64,000 nucleotides of DNA from assembly GCF_900155395.1 (NCBI RefSeq), contig NZ_LT699728.1, positions 371,047-435,046 on the forward strand, in the 5' to 3' direction. The notes below the pieces were generated by a model. It saw only the letters and a program-made list of their open reading frames with translations. It was not told where the DNA came from and made no database searches. This document shows, piece by piece, positions 1 through 8,826 of the stretch (the stretch's first letter is position 1; every line of letters starts with the position of its first letter). A program made the translations under genes and the position numbers. This DNA is from Merdibacter massiliensis. GTDB taxonomy: Bacteria; Bacillota_I; Bacilli_A; Erysipelotrichales; Erysipelotrichaceae.

Positions 1-1782
1 GTACATATCTGTCCATTCGTCATTTTCACCTTGTGCTGCTGTTTCCAAGTTTTCCATCGTATCGCCGATGCCATGAAATTCCTGGTACCACATCTTGGCA
101 TGTTGCGATTCCTGCTCGGAAGTTTCCATGAAAATGGACGCAATCTGTTCATAACCTTCTAGTGTTGCTTTTTGTGCAAAATATTTATATTTATTTCTAG
201 CCTGCGATTCTCCTGCAAATGCCTCCATCAGGTTCTTCTCGGTCTTTGTACCAGCATATTTGCTGTTTTTCTTGCTTTCTTCCATTATTTCTTCAAACTG
301 TTCTGCCCCCATCTTGCATAATGGACAGACAAAGTCTGGTGCCAAGCTCTCTGCTTCATGGATATATCCGCAAATTTTACATCTAAATTTTTTCATTGTT
401 TTGTTCTTTCCTTTCACTAGATCTTCACTGCGATCCTTGTAGTTTGTGTGCAGCATCTGTTTAGAAAATGCACTTAATGGTTGTTGATAAAAATCCGTAT
501 ATAATTGTATGATTTCCGGATTGGCATAGGAGGATCTTATCTCTGCTTGCTGATCACGCTGATAGAGTCCTTGCATCCTTTTTTTCAATGTATCCGGATC
601 TGCCTGCAGCCATTCTTTAGGCTGTCCTCCACCGCCGATGCAGCCGCCTGGACAAGTCATCACTTCTATAAAATGATAAGTTTCCTTTGTCTGCTCTATC
701 TGGTGTAGAAATCTTTCTGCACTAGCTGTTGTAGAAATAACTGCAAATTTTACTTCTATGCCATTGATATCCAATGAACCGGCTTTGACATCATCAAAAC
801 CGCGGACCGGCTGTAAATTCAACAATTCTGCTTTTGGTTCTTTGTTGGTCATTATGTGATAAGCGCTGCGCAAAGCAGCTTCCATGACACCGCCGCTGTT
901 GCCAAACAAAATTCCGCCCCCGGAAGCCTGCGACATCAAAGGGTCATATGTATCGTCTGGCAGCGATGAAAAATCGATATTTTCTTCTTTTGCCCATTTT
1001 GCTAGTTCCCGTGCGGTGATCACATGATCCATATCTTTTATCTCAGGTAATTCCAGATATGTTTTGGCATCATTGAGTTCTTCACGGCGTATCTCAAATT
1101 TTTTAGCAGTACACGGCGTCAAGGCGACATTGATGATTCGTTCAGGATCAATGCCCATCTTTTTAGCAAAATAGCTTTTTACTGTTGGTCCCTGCATGCC
1201 GATTGGGCTCTTTGCAGTGGATAAATTTGGAATATATTGCGGTTTAAATGTCTCCACATATTTGATCCATGCCGGGCAGCAGCTTGTAAATTGCGGGAGT
1301 GTCCCGTTATTTTGGATTCTTTCCACCAATTCATTCGCTTCTTCCATAATAGTCAAGTCAGCCGCAAAATTTGTATCCAAGACATAATCAAACCCCAGTT
1401 TGCGCAACAGCGCTACCATCTTCCCCTCAACAAAAGAACCTGGTTCCATCTGAAAGGCCTCTCCCAAAGATACGCGAACAGATGGAGATGTGGATACGAC
1501 CACAATTTTATCTTTATCATGGATCCACTTTTTTACTTTTTGATATTCATCTCTTTCATGAATACTGTCTGTTGGACAAACGTTTGCACATTGTCCGCAA
1601 TGAATGCAGATCGCCATGTCGTTTGTATCTTCCAGCGAATAAAAGCCATGTACATGGATCTTTTCCTGGCAGACCAGCTTGCATTGTCCGCACTTGATAC
1701 ATAAGCTTTCATCTCTGACAATTGATGGATTATCTTCTTCAATGGCTACACGAACATCCAAAGGCAAATGCTTACTCATCAT
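1..1782 (-). CDS. [FeFe] hydrogenase with C-terminal rubredoxin and rubrerythrin domains (partial, runs off left edge)
   Basis: The frame is open for 594 codons from 1782 to the window edge. Residues 28-38 and 59-69 hold two ferredoxin-type CxxCxxCxxxC motifs for 4Fe-4S clusters. The H-cluster domain follows, with TSCCPAW at 166-172, TPCTAKKFE at 222-230 (Thr where many family members have Met) and CPGGCIGGGGQP from 377. Then comes a short rubredoxin-like domain (Cys 468, 471, 486, 489), and from about 515 a rubrerythrin-type diiron helical domain (MEAFAGESQARNKY, ETSEQESQHAKMW) cut by the edge. It should exchange electrons between ferredoxin and protons/H2; the tail suggests coupling to peroxide reduction (inference). 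Two adjacent ATGs at 1782 and 1779 overlap the end of the upstream Fur-family gene, so translation is probably coupled. Confidence 0.93.
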   Translation of the reverse strand, partial: MMSKHLPLDVRVAIEEDNPSIVRDESLCIKCGQCKLVCQEKIHVHGFYSLEDTNDMAICIHCGQCANVCPTDSIHERDEYQKVKKWIHDKDKIVVVSTSPSVRVSLGEAFQMEPGSFVEGKMVALLRKLGFDYVLDTNFAADLTIMEEANELVERIQNNGTLPQFTSCCPAWIKYVETFKPQYIPNLSTAKSPIGMQGPTVKSYFAKKMGIDPERIINVALTPCTAKKFEIRREELNDAKTYLELPEIKDMDHVITARELAKWAKEENIDFSSLPDDTYDPLMSQASGGGILFGNSGGVMEAALRSAYHIMTNKEPKAELLNLQPVRGFDDVKAGSLDINGIEVKFAVISTTASAERFLHQIEQTKETYHFIEVMTCPGGCIGGGGQPKEWLQADPDTLKKRMQGLYQRDQQAEIRSSYANPEIIQLYTDFYQQPLSAFSKQMLHTNYKDRSEDLVKGKNKTMKKFRCKICGYIHEAESLAPDFVCPLCKMGAEQFEEIMEESKKNSKYAGTKTEKNLMEAFAGESQARNKYKYFAQKATLEGYEQIASIFMETSEQESQHAKMWYQEFHGIGDTMENLETAAQGENDEWTDMY

Positions 1783-2176
1783 TGAGCTCCTCTCTTTCTT
1801 TTTTCATGCAATCACTACATAATCCAAAGAATTCGATCGAATGCCCCTCAACCAGAAAATCACCCATTTGTCTTTGTAACTCATCAAATTGTGCTTGATA
1901 AAGCAGGTCTGCATCTTGAATCTTCCCGCAACGCCGGCAACGCATATGATAATGTGCTGGATGCTTTATTTCATAATGTACTTCTCGATCTTGTGTCATC
2001 ACTTTCATCACTTCATGATCTTCACATGCTGCACTTAAGATACGAAAGACAGTGGCTTTTGAAATACTTGGATAATCTTTATGAACACGCTCATAAACCT
2101 GAGAAGCACTGGGATGATCATACATTTCCTTTAAAGTATGCAATACGATCTGCCTCTGCAAAGTATTCCTTTTCAT
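1772..2176 (-). CDS. Fur/PerR-family metal-dependent repressor
   Basis: This 134-residue protein has an N-terminal winged helix (about 1-75) and a C-terminal metal-binding half. CRRC and CSDC pairs (about residues 80-83 and 119-122) would hold the structural zinc; His residues in HYEIKHPAHYH suit the regulatory metal site. Length and Cys pattern fit Fur, PerR and Zur alike. The coupled downstream gene encodes a rubrerythrin-tailed hydrogenase, which favours a PerR-like peroxide sensor, but that is inference. The stop codon lies inside the start region of the hydrogenase gene. A Fur-box-like sequence lies about 25 bp upstream of the start, suggesting autoregulation. Confidence 0.88.
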   Translation of the reverse strand: MKRNTLQRQIVLHTLKEMYDHPSASQVYERVHKDYPSISKATVFRILSAACEDHEVMKVMTQDREVHYEIKHPAHYHMRCRRCGKIQDADLLYQAQFDELQRQMGDFLVEGHSIEFFGLCSDCMKKEREELNDE

Positions 2177-2201
2177 TTCTCCTCTTCCTCTACTCTCTTA
2201 T

Positions 2202-2216
2202 TGATAATGATTACTA
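2202..2216. promoter_or_regulatory. Fur/PerR-box-like operator
   Basis: TGATAATGATTACTA matches the 7-1-7 pattern TGATAATnATTATCA at 12 of 14 defined positions. It sits just upstream of the Fur-family gene, where autoregulatory operators are usual. PerR and Fur boxes cannot be told apart from this alone. Confidence 0.6.
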
Positions 2217-2571
2217 TTTAACAATAAATTTTTATAGAGCGGAAGTCAATTCATCTTCAGAAACATTACAGAAATGTTATGTATCTATTTTTAATGTCTT
2301 CATTGCAATCATCAGTCATATTGCTTTCCTATTCTGCTTTTATCTCTTCGGCCACTTTCAAATACCTTTTCAGCAATAATTTGTTGTTTGGCTTTCGACC
2401 AAGCGTTTTTTTACCACATCTGCACAAATTCAATGTTTGAATTATTTTTAACATTTTACAACAAAACGAACAGTTGACTATCATTCAGCGGTTTTATTTA
2501 TATTTACATTTTAGGATTTATCATGCATTCTTCTTTCATGTATCTATCGTTTGATCATCTGCTTATAGCAA
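2217..2571. other. Intergenic region without recognised gene
   Basis: An AT-rich spacer of about 350 bp between the Fur-family gene and the terminator of the next operon. I see no convincing coding frame or structured RNA in it. It presumably holds the promoter of the Fur-hydrogenase pair near its left end. Confidence 0.4.
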
Positions 2572-2607
2572 TAAAAAAGAAGGAGAATATTTTTTCTTCC
2601 TTCTCTT
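2572..2607 (-). terminator. Rho-independent terminator of the MFS-flavoenzyme operon
   Basis: On the minus strand AGAAGG(A)AGAA pairs with TTCTCCTTCT around an AT loop, followed by TTTTTTATT, about 40 bp after the flavoenzyme stop codon. Confidence 0.65.
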
Positions 2608-2642
2608 AAAATTCAAAGCAAAACATTAGATATATGATCGAT

Positions 2643-4589
2643 CTAGATATCTAAGGCTGCATAATGTCCCCAATAGACAGCATTTGTAATCGTAGATACT
2701 TTCTCTGCATCTCCAATCACACGTACAAAAGGAGCACTGTTCCATAATGCTTCGACAGTTGTCTTATTTGAACGCTGTCCTAAGGCACATATGATGCTCG
2801 TACCTGGAACAAGAACTTCCTGATGATCCGATTTTTCGCAAATGACGCCTTGATCAGTAATTTCCATCCCTCTATATCCTGTATGAACCGTTGCATACTT
2901 TTCAACTTCATTTAACAGCAAAGGTCGATGACGAACATTAGCATCAACTGCTAGAGAATCCCGCATTTCCACTAAATGTACTTTTTTTCCTTCCATTCCT
3001 AAATGAATGGCACATTCACAACCTGCTAATCCGCCGCCAAGTACGACAACTTCATCAGAGACTTTTTCTTTCTCTAAATAATAATTATTGACAACAACTA
3101 CATTGTCACCATGGATCCCCTTGATATTGGGAATAATTGGAGATGAACCGACCGCTATGATCAACGCATCTGGATTCTCTTTAGCGACATATTCTTCTGT
3201 GACTTCCGTATTTGTACGTATTTGTGCTCCGGCGTTTCTAGCCAGTCTTTCATAACTAGCAATTAGTTCGTACATCTCTTTTTTAAACGGGATGGCTTGT
3301 TCGCTTTTCAAGATACCGCCTAATTCATTTTCTTTCTCACACAAAATTACTTCATGCCCTCGACGCGCTGCTGTATAAGCTGCATATAATCCTCCTGGGC
3401 CTCCTCCAGCAATCAGCACTTTTTTCTTGATCGGAGCTGGTGTGACTTCCACTCCATCCAATTCACGACCAATCAATGGATTGACTGTACAGCGACGTGT
3501 AGCAGTTGCAGCACGCTCCGCCATACAAGTAAAACAGCGTAAACATTTTACGATTTCTTCTTCACGATTTTCTGTCACTTTACGTGGCAACTCGTGATCA
3601 GCCAATAAAGCTCTTGCCATATACACGACATCCGCTTTACCTGAGGCAATGATCTCTTCCATCTGATCTGGATCATTTAGTCCGCCTATTGTGGCAACTG
3701 GCACAGTAACATGTTTCTTGATTTCTGCTGCTAAATATACATTGCATCCATGTTCTTTAAACATAGACGGATGCGTATCTCCAAAACCACGCTGATAAGT
3801 TCCTGCGGATACATGCAACAGATCGATATAAGGTTCTAATTGTTTTGCAATTTCTACTCCATCTTCTAAAGTATATCCGCCTGCAAACAATTCAGAACCG
3901 CTCATGCGAAATTCAATTGGAAATGCATCGCCAACTGCATTGCGTACTGATGTTAATACTTCTTTTGCAAATCGGCAGCGATTTTCTAAATTCCCGCCAT
4001 ACTGATCGTTTCGCTTATTAAAATAAGGTGACAAGAACTGATTAATCAGCCATCCATGGCCACCATGGATCATTATCATCTCAAAACCTGCTCTTTTTGC
4101 AAGGCCTGCAACCCGGCCGTATGCCTCAACAATATCATGGATCATTTCTGTGGATAATTCACCAACTTCTACACCATCTGGACGTACACAAGCCGATGGT
4201 CCCCATTGAGCCAATCCATTTTTGCGATTCTTATCTGTCATATATGTTCCTGAATACATTCCAGAATGAGAAAGTTCAATACTAGCGATTGCTCCATGAC
4301 GTCGAATGGCATCTGCAGTATAGGTAGCAGAAGCCAGTGAATTTAAGATACTAGTATCTAAATGATATGCGTGTGATCCATCTGTTTCAGGATGTACCAT
4401 ACATTCAGAAACCGTAACTGCTCCAGCGCCGCCTTTTGCCCGCAGCTCATAAAATGCTGTTGATTTTGGACCGATACAGCCATCATTGGTAATGTCCGTT
4501 CCACCCATTGGTGCTGAAAACATTCGATTTCGAAATGTAACTCCTGCAATACGGATAGGTTTTGTCAAATTTGGATATTTTCTTTTCAT
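2643..4589 (-). CDS. NADH:flavin oxidoreductase / 2-enoate reductase family protein
   Basis: A 648-residue protein with the three-part layout of enoate and 2,4-dienoyl-CoA reductases. The N-terminal FMN TIM barrel (about 1-350) includes HGGHGWLINQFLSP and NKRNDQYGG. The Cys cluster CLRCFTC plus RRCTVNP (about 350-375) would bind one 4Fe-4S. The C-terminal part has FAD and NAD Rossmann motifs (GGGPGGLYAAY, LGGGLAGCECA). It probably reduces an activated C=C bond with NAD(P)H. The substrate is not predictable; bile acid and phenylpropenoate reductases share this fold. Its ATG overlaps the stop of the MFS gene (ATGA), so transporter and enzyme form one unit, apparently controlled by the divergent PadR gene. 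Confidence 0.9.
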   Translation of the reverse strand: MKRKYPNLTKPIRIAGVTFRNRMFSAPMGGTDITNDGCIGPKSTAFYELRAKGGAGAVTVSECMVHPETDGSHAYHLDTSILNSLASATYTADAIRRHGAIASIELSHSGMYSGTYMTDKNRKNGLAQWGPSACVRPDGVEVGELSTEMIHDIVEAYGRVAGLAKRAGFEMIMIHGGHGWLINQFLSPYFNKRNDQYGGNLENRCRFAKEVLTSVRNAVGDAFPIEFRMSGSELFAGGYTLEDGVEIAKQLEPYIDLLHVSAGTYQRGFGDTHPSMFKEHGCNVYLAAEIKKHVTVPVATIGGLNDPDQMEEIIASGKADVVYMARALLADHELPRKVTENREEEIVKCLRCFTCMAERAATATRRCTVNPLIGRELDGVEVTPAPIKKKVLIAGGGPGGLYAAYTAARRGHEVILCEKENELGGILKSEQAIPFKKEMYELIASYERLARNAGAQIRTNTEVTEEYVAKENPDALIIAVGSSPIIPNIKGIHGDNVVVVNNYYLEKEKVSDEVVVLGGGLAGCECAIHLGMEGKKVHLVEMRDSLAVDANVRHRPLLLNEVEKYATVHTGYRGMEITDQGVICEKSDHQEVLVPGTSIICALGQRSNKTTVEALWNSAPFVRVIGDAEKVSTITNAVYWGHYAALDI

Positions 4590-5842
4590 ACATTTACTTT
4601 CCTTTCTTCAAATTTTATCTTTTTGTTCATGAATCGATAGACGAAGGTAAGGATAATTCCAGCAAAATTTAAAATGGCAGCAATCAGAAATGCACTTTTA
4701 TATGGAGAGGCATCCATTGCTGTGCTAGCCATGATCGTCGGGCCAAAATAACCGGCAACAGCAAAACCAATAAACATGATCCCAAAATTCACACTATTGT
4801 TTTTTGGGCCAAATTGATCGGCAGTAAAACCTGGAAACACGCCCATAAATGCGCCAAAACACAACCCTAGAATAGCGGAACCTATATAAAAAGTCAGCGT
4901 GTCGCCCATTGCTGAAATATATAAATTAAATAAGCCAAAAATACATAAAGAACAAGATAAAGCCAATGTTTGCACACGGCCGATCTTGTCTGATAAATAC
5001 CCTGCTAACAGACGGCCAAAAACATTGAATAATGAAACTACAGAAACGACAGTACTTGCGGAAAGGACCGACATCCCAATCATAGTTTCAGCAACTGAAC
5101 GCGCCTGTGATGTGTACATCATTCCAGAGAATGCACCACAGCACAACATAAGCATCATAATATAGAAAATGGGACTCTTTAACATGCCTTTCCAATCTTT
5201 ATCCATTCTAGTAGCATTTGCTTGCTTTGAAGGCGGTGTCCACCCTTCAGGAACAAAACCTTCCGGACACTTTTCAATAAATAATGCACAAACACATAGG
5301 ATGATCAAAAATACAATTCCCACGATTCTAAATGCCATCAAAACATCAGCTACTTCGACAATACTCGCAACGACCGGCGGTAAAATAACAGAGCTTAATC
5401 CATAAGCTGCAGTAGTCAAACCGCCTGTTAAACCACGTTTATCCGGGAAAAACTTCACACAAGTACTTATTGTTGCCCCATATGCCATTCCCAAGCCAAG
5501 CCCATAGATCAATCCATATGTGATGATCAAAAAAGAAACACTCGTAGCAAAACCTGAAAAAAACATTCCCAAGCCAAACATGAGCCCTCCTACCAGAATG
5601 ACATTTCTAGGGCCTAATTTATCATTAAACCATCCTCCGGAAATCATTGTAATCGGTCCTACTGAATTGGCTATAGTATATACAATAGCTAAATCTGAAG
5701 AAGTAAAACGCAGCCCTGATAGATTGGACAGATGGTCTGCCATTGGTGATGCAAAAACACTCCATGTATAAATGGAACCTAAGCATAAATTTGCTAAACA
5801 GCAAGCAGCCAATATGAGCCATCGTTTCTGTGTTAAATTCAT
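4586..5842 (-). CDS. MFS transporter, oxalate/formate-antiporter (OFA)-like
   Basis: A 418-residue, very hydrophobic protein with about 12 predicted membrane helices. It has the OFA-like start LGSIYTWSVFASPM and a cytoplasmic-loop motif FFPDKRGLTGGL. It probably exchanges or imports a carboxylate that the co-transcribed enoate-reductase-like enzyme acts on (inference from coupling by ATGA overlap). It is the first gene of the operon. Its promoter region contains the large inverted repeat shared with divergent padR. Confidence 0.88.
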   Translation of the reverse strand: MNLTQKRWLILAACCLANLCLGSIYTWSVFASPMADHLSNLSGLRFTSSDLAIVYTIANSVGPITMISGGWFNDKLGPRNVILVGGLMFGLGMFFSGFATSVSFLIITYGLIYGLGLGMAYGATISTCVKFFPDKRGLTGGLTTAAYGLSSVILPPVVASIVEVADVLMAFRIVGIVFLIILCVCALFIEKCPEGFVPEGWTPPSKQANATRMDKDWKGMLKSPIFYIMMLMLCCGAFSGMMYTSQARSVAETMIGMSVLSASTVVSVVSLFNVFGRLLAGYLSDKIGRVQTLALSCSLCIFGLFNLYISAMGDTLTFYIGSAILGLCFGAFMGVFPGFTADQFGPKNNSVNFGIMFIGFAVAGYFGPTIMASTAMDASPYKSAFLIAAILNFAGIILTFVYRFMNKKIKFEERKVNV

Positions 5843-5885
5843 CTCTTTTCCTCCTAAATTCCAAATCCAATGAAATCATAGCAAC

Positions 5886-5924
5886 TATTATATAACATGT
5901 CAATATATGACATGTTATATAATA
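5886..5924. promoter_or_regulatory. 39-bp inverted repeat, candidate PadR operator
   Basis: Two perfect 17-bp arms (TATTATATAACATGTCA and its complement) are separated by 5 bp. The arms contain ATGT/ACAT half-sites like those bound by PadR proteins. The repeat lies between the divergent MFS-flavoenzyme operon and the PadR gene. Confidence 0.75.
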
Positions 5925-6002
5925 AAATTACCGTCTAGAAATTTAATGTTTTTTATGATATTAATAAAATGATCTTATATAGTTGAATAGAAAGGAAATG
6001 TT

Positions 6003-6548
6003 ATGAGAACAATAAAATACGCTTTATTAGGTATGCTTTGCCAAAAAAATATGACTGGCTATGAATTAATGAAACTTTTTGAAGGACCATTGTCTGAATT
6101 TTGGTCTGTACGTCATAGTCAAATATATCCTGAACTGAAACGTCTTACTGAAGAGGGTCTAATTACCTATCATGTTGAAATATCAGGTTCCGTTTTAGAA
6201 AAAAAAATGTATACAGTAACCGATAAAGGAAAAAAAGATTTTTTTAAATGGCTACAAACTAGCTATCCTATGCGTCCGACCCCAAAAGATGAATTTCGTT
6301 TGCAATTATTTTATTCTCACCTTTTAACGCCCGAAGAGCGTTTAAAATTATTAGAATCAAAATTGATCCAACACCAGCATCGTTTGAATCATTTACAAGA
6401 AAACAAAAGAGGCTTTGCTTCTATTCCTCCGAAAGAAGCTTCTGCATTTTCTGACTATTTAGTTTTACTTGGCGCTATTACACGTGAAGAAGCTACCTGT
6501 TCATGGATCAAGCAATGTATAGAACTATATAAAAATTTTGATCAATAG
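6003..6548 (+). CDS. PadR-family transcriptional regulator
   Basis: A 181-residue protein beginning with the PadR winged-helix domain (YALLGMLCQKNMTGYELMKLFEGPLSEFWSVRHSQIYPELKRLTEEGLI, quoted here only as landmarks YALLG, SQIYPELKRL and EEGLI). A helical C-terminal dimerisation arm of the PadR/VirR type follows (about residues 90-181). It is transcribed away from the MFS and flavoenzyme genes, across the inverted repeat at 5886-5924. The simplest model is a repressor relieved by the transported compound. AAGGAAATGTT precedes the start. Confidence 0.9.
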   Translation: MRTIKYALLGMLCQKNMTGYELMKLFEGPLSEFWSVRHSQIYPELKRLTEEGLITYHVEISGSVLEKKMYTVTDKGKKDFFKWLQTSYPMRPTPKDEFRLQLFYSHLLTPEERLKLLESKLIQHQHRLNHLQENKRGFASIPPKEASAFSDYLVLLGAITREEATCSWIKQCIELYKNFDQ

Positions 6549-6642
6549 ACTTCTTTTCTATCCTTTCTATCACTAAATGAAAATCTTATCCCAGATCTTT
6601 GCACTATGCGCATTTGCTATATTTGTATTTCACATATAATAT

Positions 6643-6681
6643 AAAAAAGACAGGTTGCTTCAGAAGAGACCTGTCTTTTTT
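6643..6681. terminator. Bidirectional rho-independent terminator
   Basis: A 13-bp perfect stem (AAAAAAGACAGGT with ACCTGTCTTTTTT) around a 13-nt loop lies between the convergent PadR gene and the next minus-strand gene. Confidence 0.85.
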
Positions 6682-6756
6682 ATATTGAAGCCCTCAAAAA
6701 TTCTGTTCATTCAAATTTTAAGGCATCACATTAACCTTCTGAAATACAACAGAAGT

Positions 6757-7269
6757 TTAGGAATGCTCTCTTCGTGTCAAGAAAACAGCTGCACCTATTA
6801 TAATCAATAAAATCGGCAATAAGCGGATGAACAGCCATTCAAACGCATGCATGATTGTGCCCATGACGGCCATTTCCGGATCTTGATAATCCCATCTCAG
6901 ATAAGCACCATGAAATATAAACAATAGGATTGCTATCATGATCAGAAAGAGAAATGAACACAAAAACAGCCAGTGCAAGATCGTTCGTCTTTGATCTTTT
7001 CTTTGAGCTAACTGTAAATTAATGAGTTCTAGTTTCTCACAAATGACCTTTATATCATCCGGTTGTGTTTCAACCACTGATTCACCAAGCAGCGTGCTTA
7101 CCGATGTATCCAATGCATCCGCCATTGCAATCAACAGATCAGAATCCGGAACGGATAAACCATGTTCCCATTTAGAAATCGTTTGTCGTACTACATTTAG
7201 CTTCACTGCCAGCTCTTCTTGTGAAAGACCTTTTGATTTTCGAATTGCTCTTATGTTTTCACTTAACAT
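6757..7269 (-). CDS. XRE-family helix-turn-helix protein with membrane tail
   Basis: A 170-residue protein. Residues 1-65 form a Cro/CI-type HTH (IRAIRKSKGLSQEELA, RQTISKWEHG). A short linker and two hydrophobic helices follow (WLFLCSFLFLIMIAILLFIF and LLPILLIIIGAAVFL). This membrane-tethered regulator layout is common in Firmicutes; the target is unknown. It stands alone, with a terminator on its 3' side. GGAGGTCATCTGGC precedes the ATG. Confidence 0.85.
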   Translation of the reverse strand: MLSENIRAIRKSKGLSQEELAVKLNVVRQTISKWEHGLSVPDSDLLIAMADALDTSVSTLLGESVVETQPDDIKVICEKLELINLQLAQRKDQRRTILHWLFLCSFLFLIMIAILLFIFHGAYLRWDYQDPEMAVMGTIMHAFEWLFIRLLPILLIIIGAAVFLTRREHS

Positions 7270-7379
7270 GCCAGATGACCTCCTTTTTCGTTGTCATCGT
7301 TATTGTAAAAAACTCCTGCCGTTGCGACAAGCAACACATATTCACATTTCGCTTATAAAAAGAAACATGAGCGCACGCA

Positions 7380-7922
7380 TCATTCATTTGTAAAGAAGGC
7401 ATCCCTGCCGCGATACTCACTTTTTATGATTTCGAACATATCCTGCGGACTTTCCTTACATCCATTTTTCAGCCACATCTTGATGATCTGTGTAATACCT
7501 GCTTTAAAAAAAGCCATATGATAGGAAACATATCCATTTGGAAAATAGGTTTTTGCAAGTTCTTCATCGTAATTGATGATTTTATAGTTATTATCGTAAC
7601 CCAGTTTGAAATATGTTTGATATAATAACTGATTTTCTTTGATATGCTTAAAAAGCTTTACATAATCATTGCTGTTGATTCCTTGCATGTAATCCTCTTT
7701 GTATAAGAGGAACAATTCATTTTCGAGTTTATCACGTATGGTGTCTGCCAAATCATAAATATCTGTGTAGTTTGCATAAAATGTTGAACGATTCAATTTA
7801 GACTTCTTGCAAATATCTGACACACTGATCTTATCCATTTCCTTTTCTTGCAACAGTTTAATAAAAACTTTTTCAATACGATCGATCGATGCTTTTTTTC
7901 TTTTGTTATTTGGGGTATTCAT
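7380..7922 (-). CDS. TetR/AcrR-family regulator
   Basis: A 180-residue protein with an N-terminal TetR HTH (KISVSDICKKSKLNRSTFYANYTD at about 34-57, landmarks VSDICKKS and RSTFYANY). The C-terminal half resembles the TetR_C_8/DhaS group, with its WLKNGCKESP stretch. It is divergent from a gene pair encoding a membrane protein and a 61-residue protein; two inverted repeats lie in the shared region. It therefore probably represses that pair and possibly itself. Confidence 0.85.
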   Translation of the reverse strand: MNTPNNKRKKASIDRIEKVFIKLLQEKEMDKISVSDICKKSKLNRSTFYANYTDIYDLADTIRDKLENELFLLYKEDYMQGINSNDYVKLFKHIKENQLLYQTYFKLGYDNNYKIINYDEELAKTYFPNGYVSYHMAFFKAGITQIIKMWLKNGCKESPQDMFEIIKSEYRGRDAFFTNE

Positions 7923-7977
7923 AAAATCTCCTTTATCTCAACACTTGCCATAAATCTGATGATTGTTTTTCACTTCT

Positions 7978-7997
7978 AATTTGATTATAGTCAAATT
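7978..7997. promoter_or_regulatory. Inverted repeat in TetR intergenic region
   Basis: AATTTGA and TCAAATT are separated by 6 bp, upstream of both divergent genes. It may be an operator or chance in an AT-rich spacer. Confidence 0.35.
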
Positions 7998-8000
7998 GTA

Positions 8001-8024
8001 TTAAAACAACAACTGTTGTTTTAA
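8001..8024. promoter_or_regulatory. 24-bp palindrome, candidate TetR operator
   Basis: TTAAAACAACA-AC-TGTTGTTTTAA has 11-bp perfect arms around 2 bp, directly upstream of the ribosome site of the membrane-protein gene. Position and symmetry suit a TetR operator overlapping the promoter. Confidence 0.7.
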
Positions 8025-8045
8025 TGAAAATGGAGGTATGTACAA

Positions 8046-8417
8046 ATGAAAAAAAGTAACTTTATTTCCCTCATTCTGGGAACGATCAGTTTGATCTTAT
8101 TCGCTGTTAGAATGTGTATGGCTCTCATGCAAGAATGGGACACATTGCAGCCAGGAATCATATTAGGATGTGTTGGATTATTTTTCGGTTTTCTCACAAT
8201 CTTTATTTGGCGAAAGATGGAACATGAAGATCCTATCCACTTTTCTGTAAAAATTCTTTTTATTACCTTAGTTACGATATTGGGCCTAATAGGACTTGGT
8301 ACAGGCATGTGCTTCAGCATGTTATGGAACAATATGTTCTTAGGAGTCTTCATCGGCTGTATCGGAATTGTCATATTGCTTAGTATCATTCCCCTGACAA
8401 AGGGAATTCATGATTAA
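8046..8417 (+). CDS. Small four-helix membrane protein, function unknown
   Basis: A 123-residue protein with four hydrophobic segments (about residues 7-27, 37-54, 68-92 and 96-117) and few charged residues. I recognise no catalytic motif. TGGAGGTATGTACAA precedes the ATG. It sits first in a two-gene unit behind the palindrome at 8001-8024, with a TetR gene divergent to it. This suggests a regulated stress or export accessory role, but nothing in the sequence proves that. Confidence 0.8.
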   Translation: MKKSNFISLILGTISLILFAVRMCMALMQEWDTLQPGIILGCVGLFFGFLTIFIWRKMEHEDPIHFSVKILFITLVTILGLIGLGTGMCFSMLWNNMFLGVFIGCIGIVILLSIIPLTKGIHD

Positions 8418-8447
8418 AGTTAGAATCAACAAGAAAGGATGAAGACC

Positions 8448-8633
8448 ATGGCAAAATCAAAACTGGTAAAAACAAATGAAAAAATAGCAGAAAAAGTTAT
8501 GAACACATACAAACAAATTGAAGATCGAGTTGTTGACAGCTATACGAGAATAGAGGATACTTTTGTCGACCATTATCTAACAAAAGAGGGAGAAACGATT
8601 GCAGAAGCAAAAGAAAGATTGAAAAATAAATAG
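8448..8633 (+). CDS. Small charged protein (61 aa), family of short helical repeats
   Basis: I place the start at ATG 8448 because AAAGGA lies 8 bp upstream; an in-frame ATG at 8439 overlaps that site. The product is hydrophilic and helical, with imperfect repeats around YKQIEDRVVDSY and YTRIEDTFVDHY. Similar short proteins with repeated YKKIE-type units occur beside TetR genes in Firmicutes (from memory). It is cytoplasmic, with no membrane segment. The function is unknown. Confidence 0.75.
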   Translation: MAKSKLVKTNEKIAEKVMNTYKQIEDRVVDSYTRIEDTFVDHYLTKEGETIAEAKERLKNK

Positions 8634-8752
8634 TTCAGATATACAAACAAACCATTTACGCTGCACTTTTATGACAGTGAATACATTCCACTAAAAAAGC
8701 TCATATGCAATAGATACTCGAATAGAAGTATATGGATATGAGCATAATTATC

Positions 8753-8799
8753 TACATGGATATCTCCATCAAAAATACTGGGGATATCCATGTATTTTT
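8753..8799 (+). terminator. Rho-independent terminator
   Basis: TACATGGATATCTCC pairs with GGGGATATCCATGTA (one G-T wobble) and is followed by TTTTTA. It ends the two-gene unit at 8046-8633. Confidence 0.8.
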
Positions 8800-8826
8800 A
8801 CATTTATATTTTTAAACAATATTGCA

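Noticed and set aside
8439..8447. ATG at 8439 as start of the 61-residue protein
   Set aside because: It overlaps the ribosome site AAAGGA that serves the ATG at 8448.
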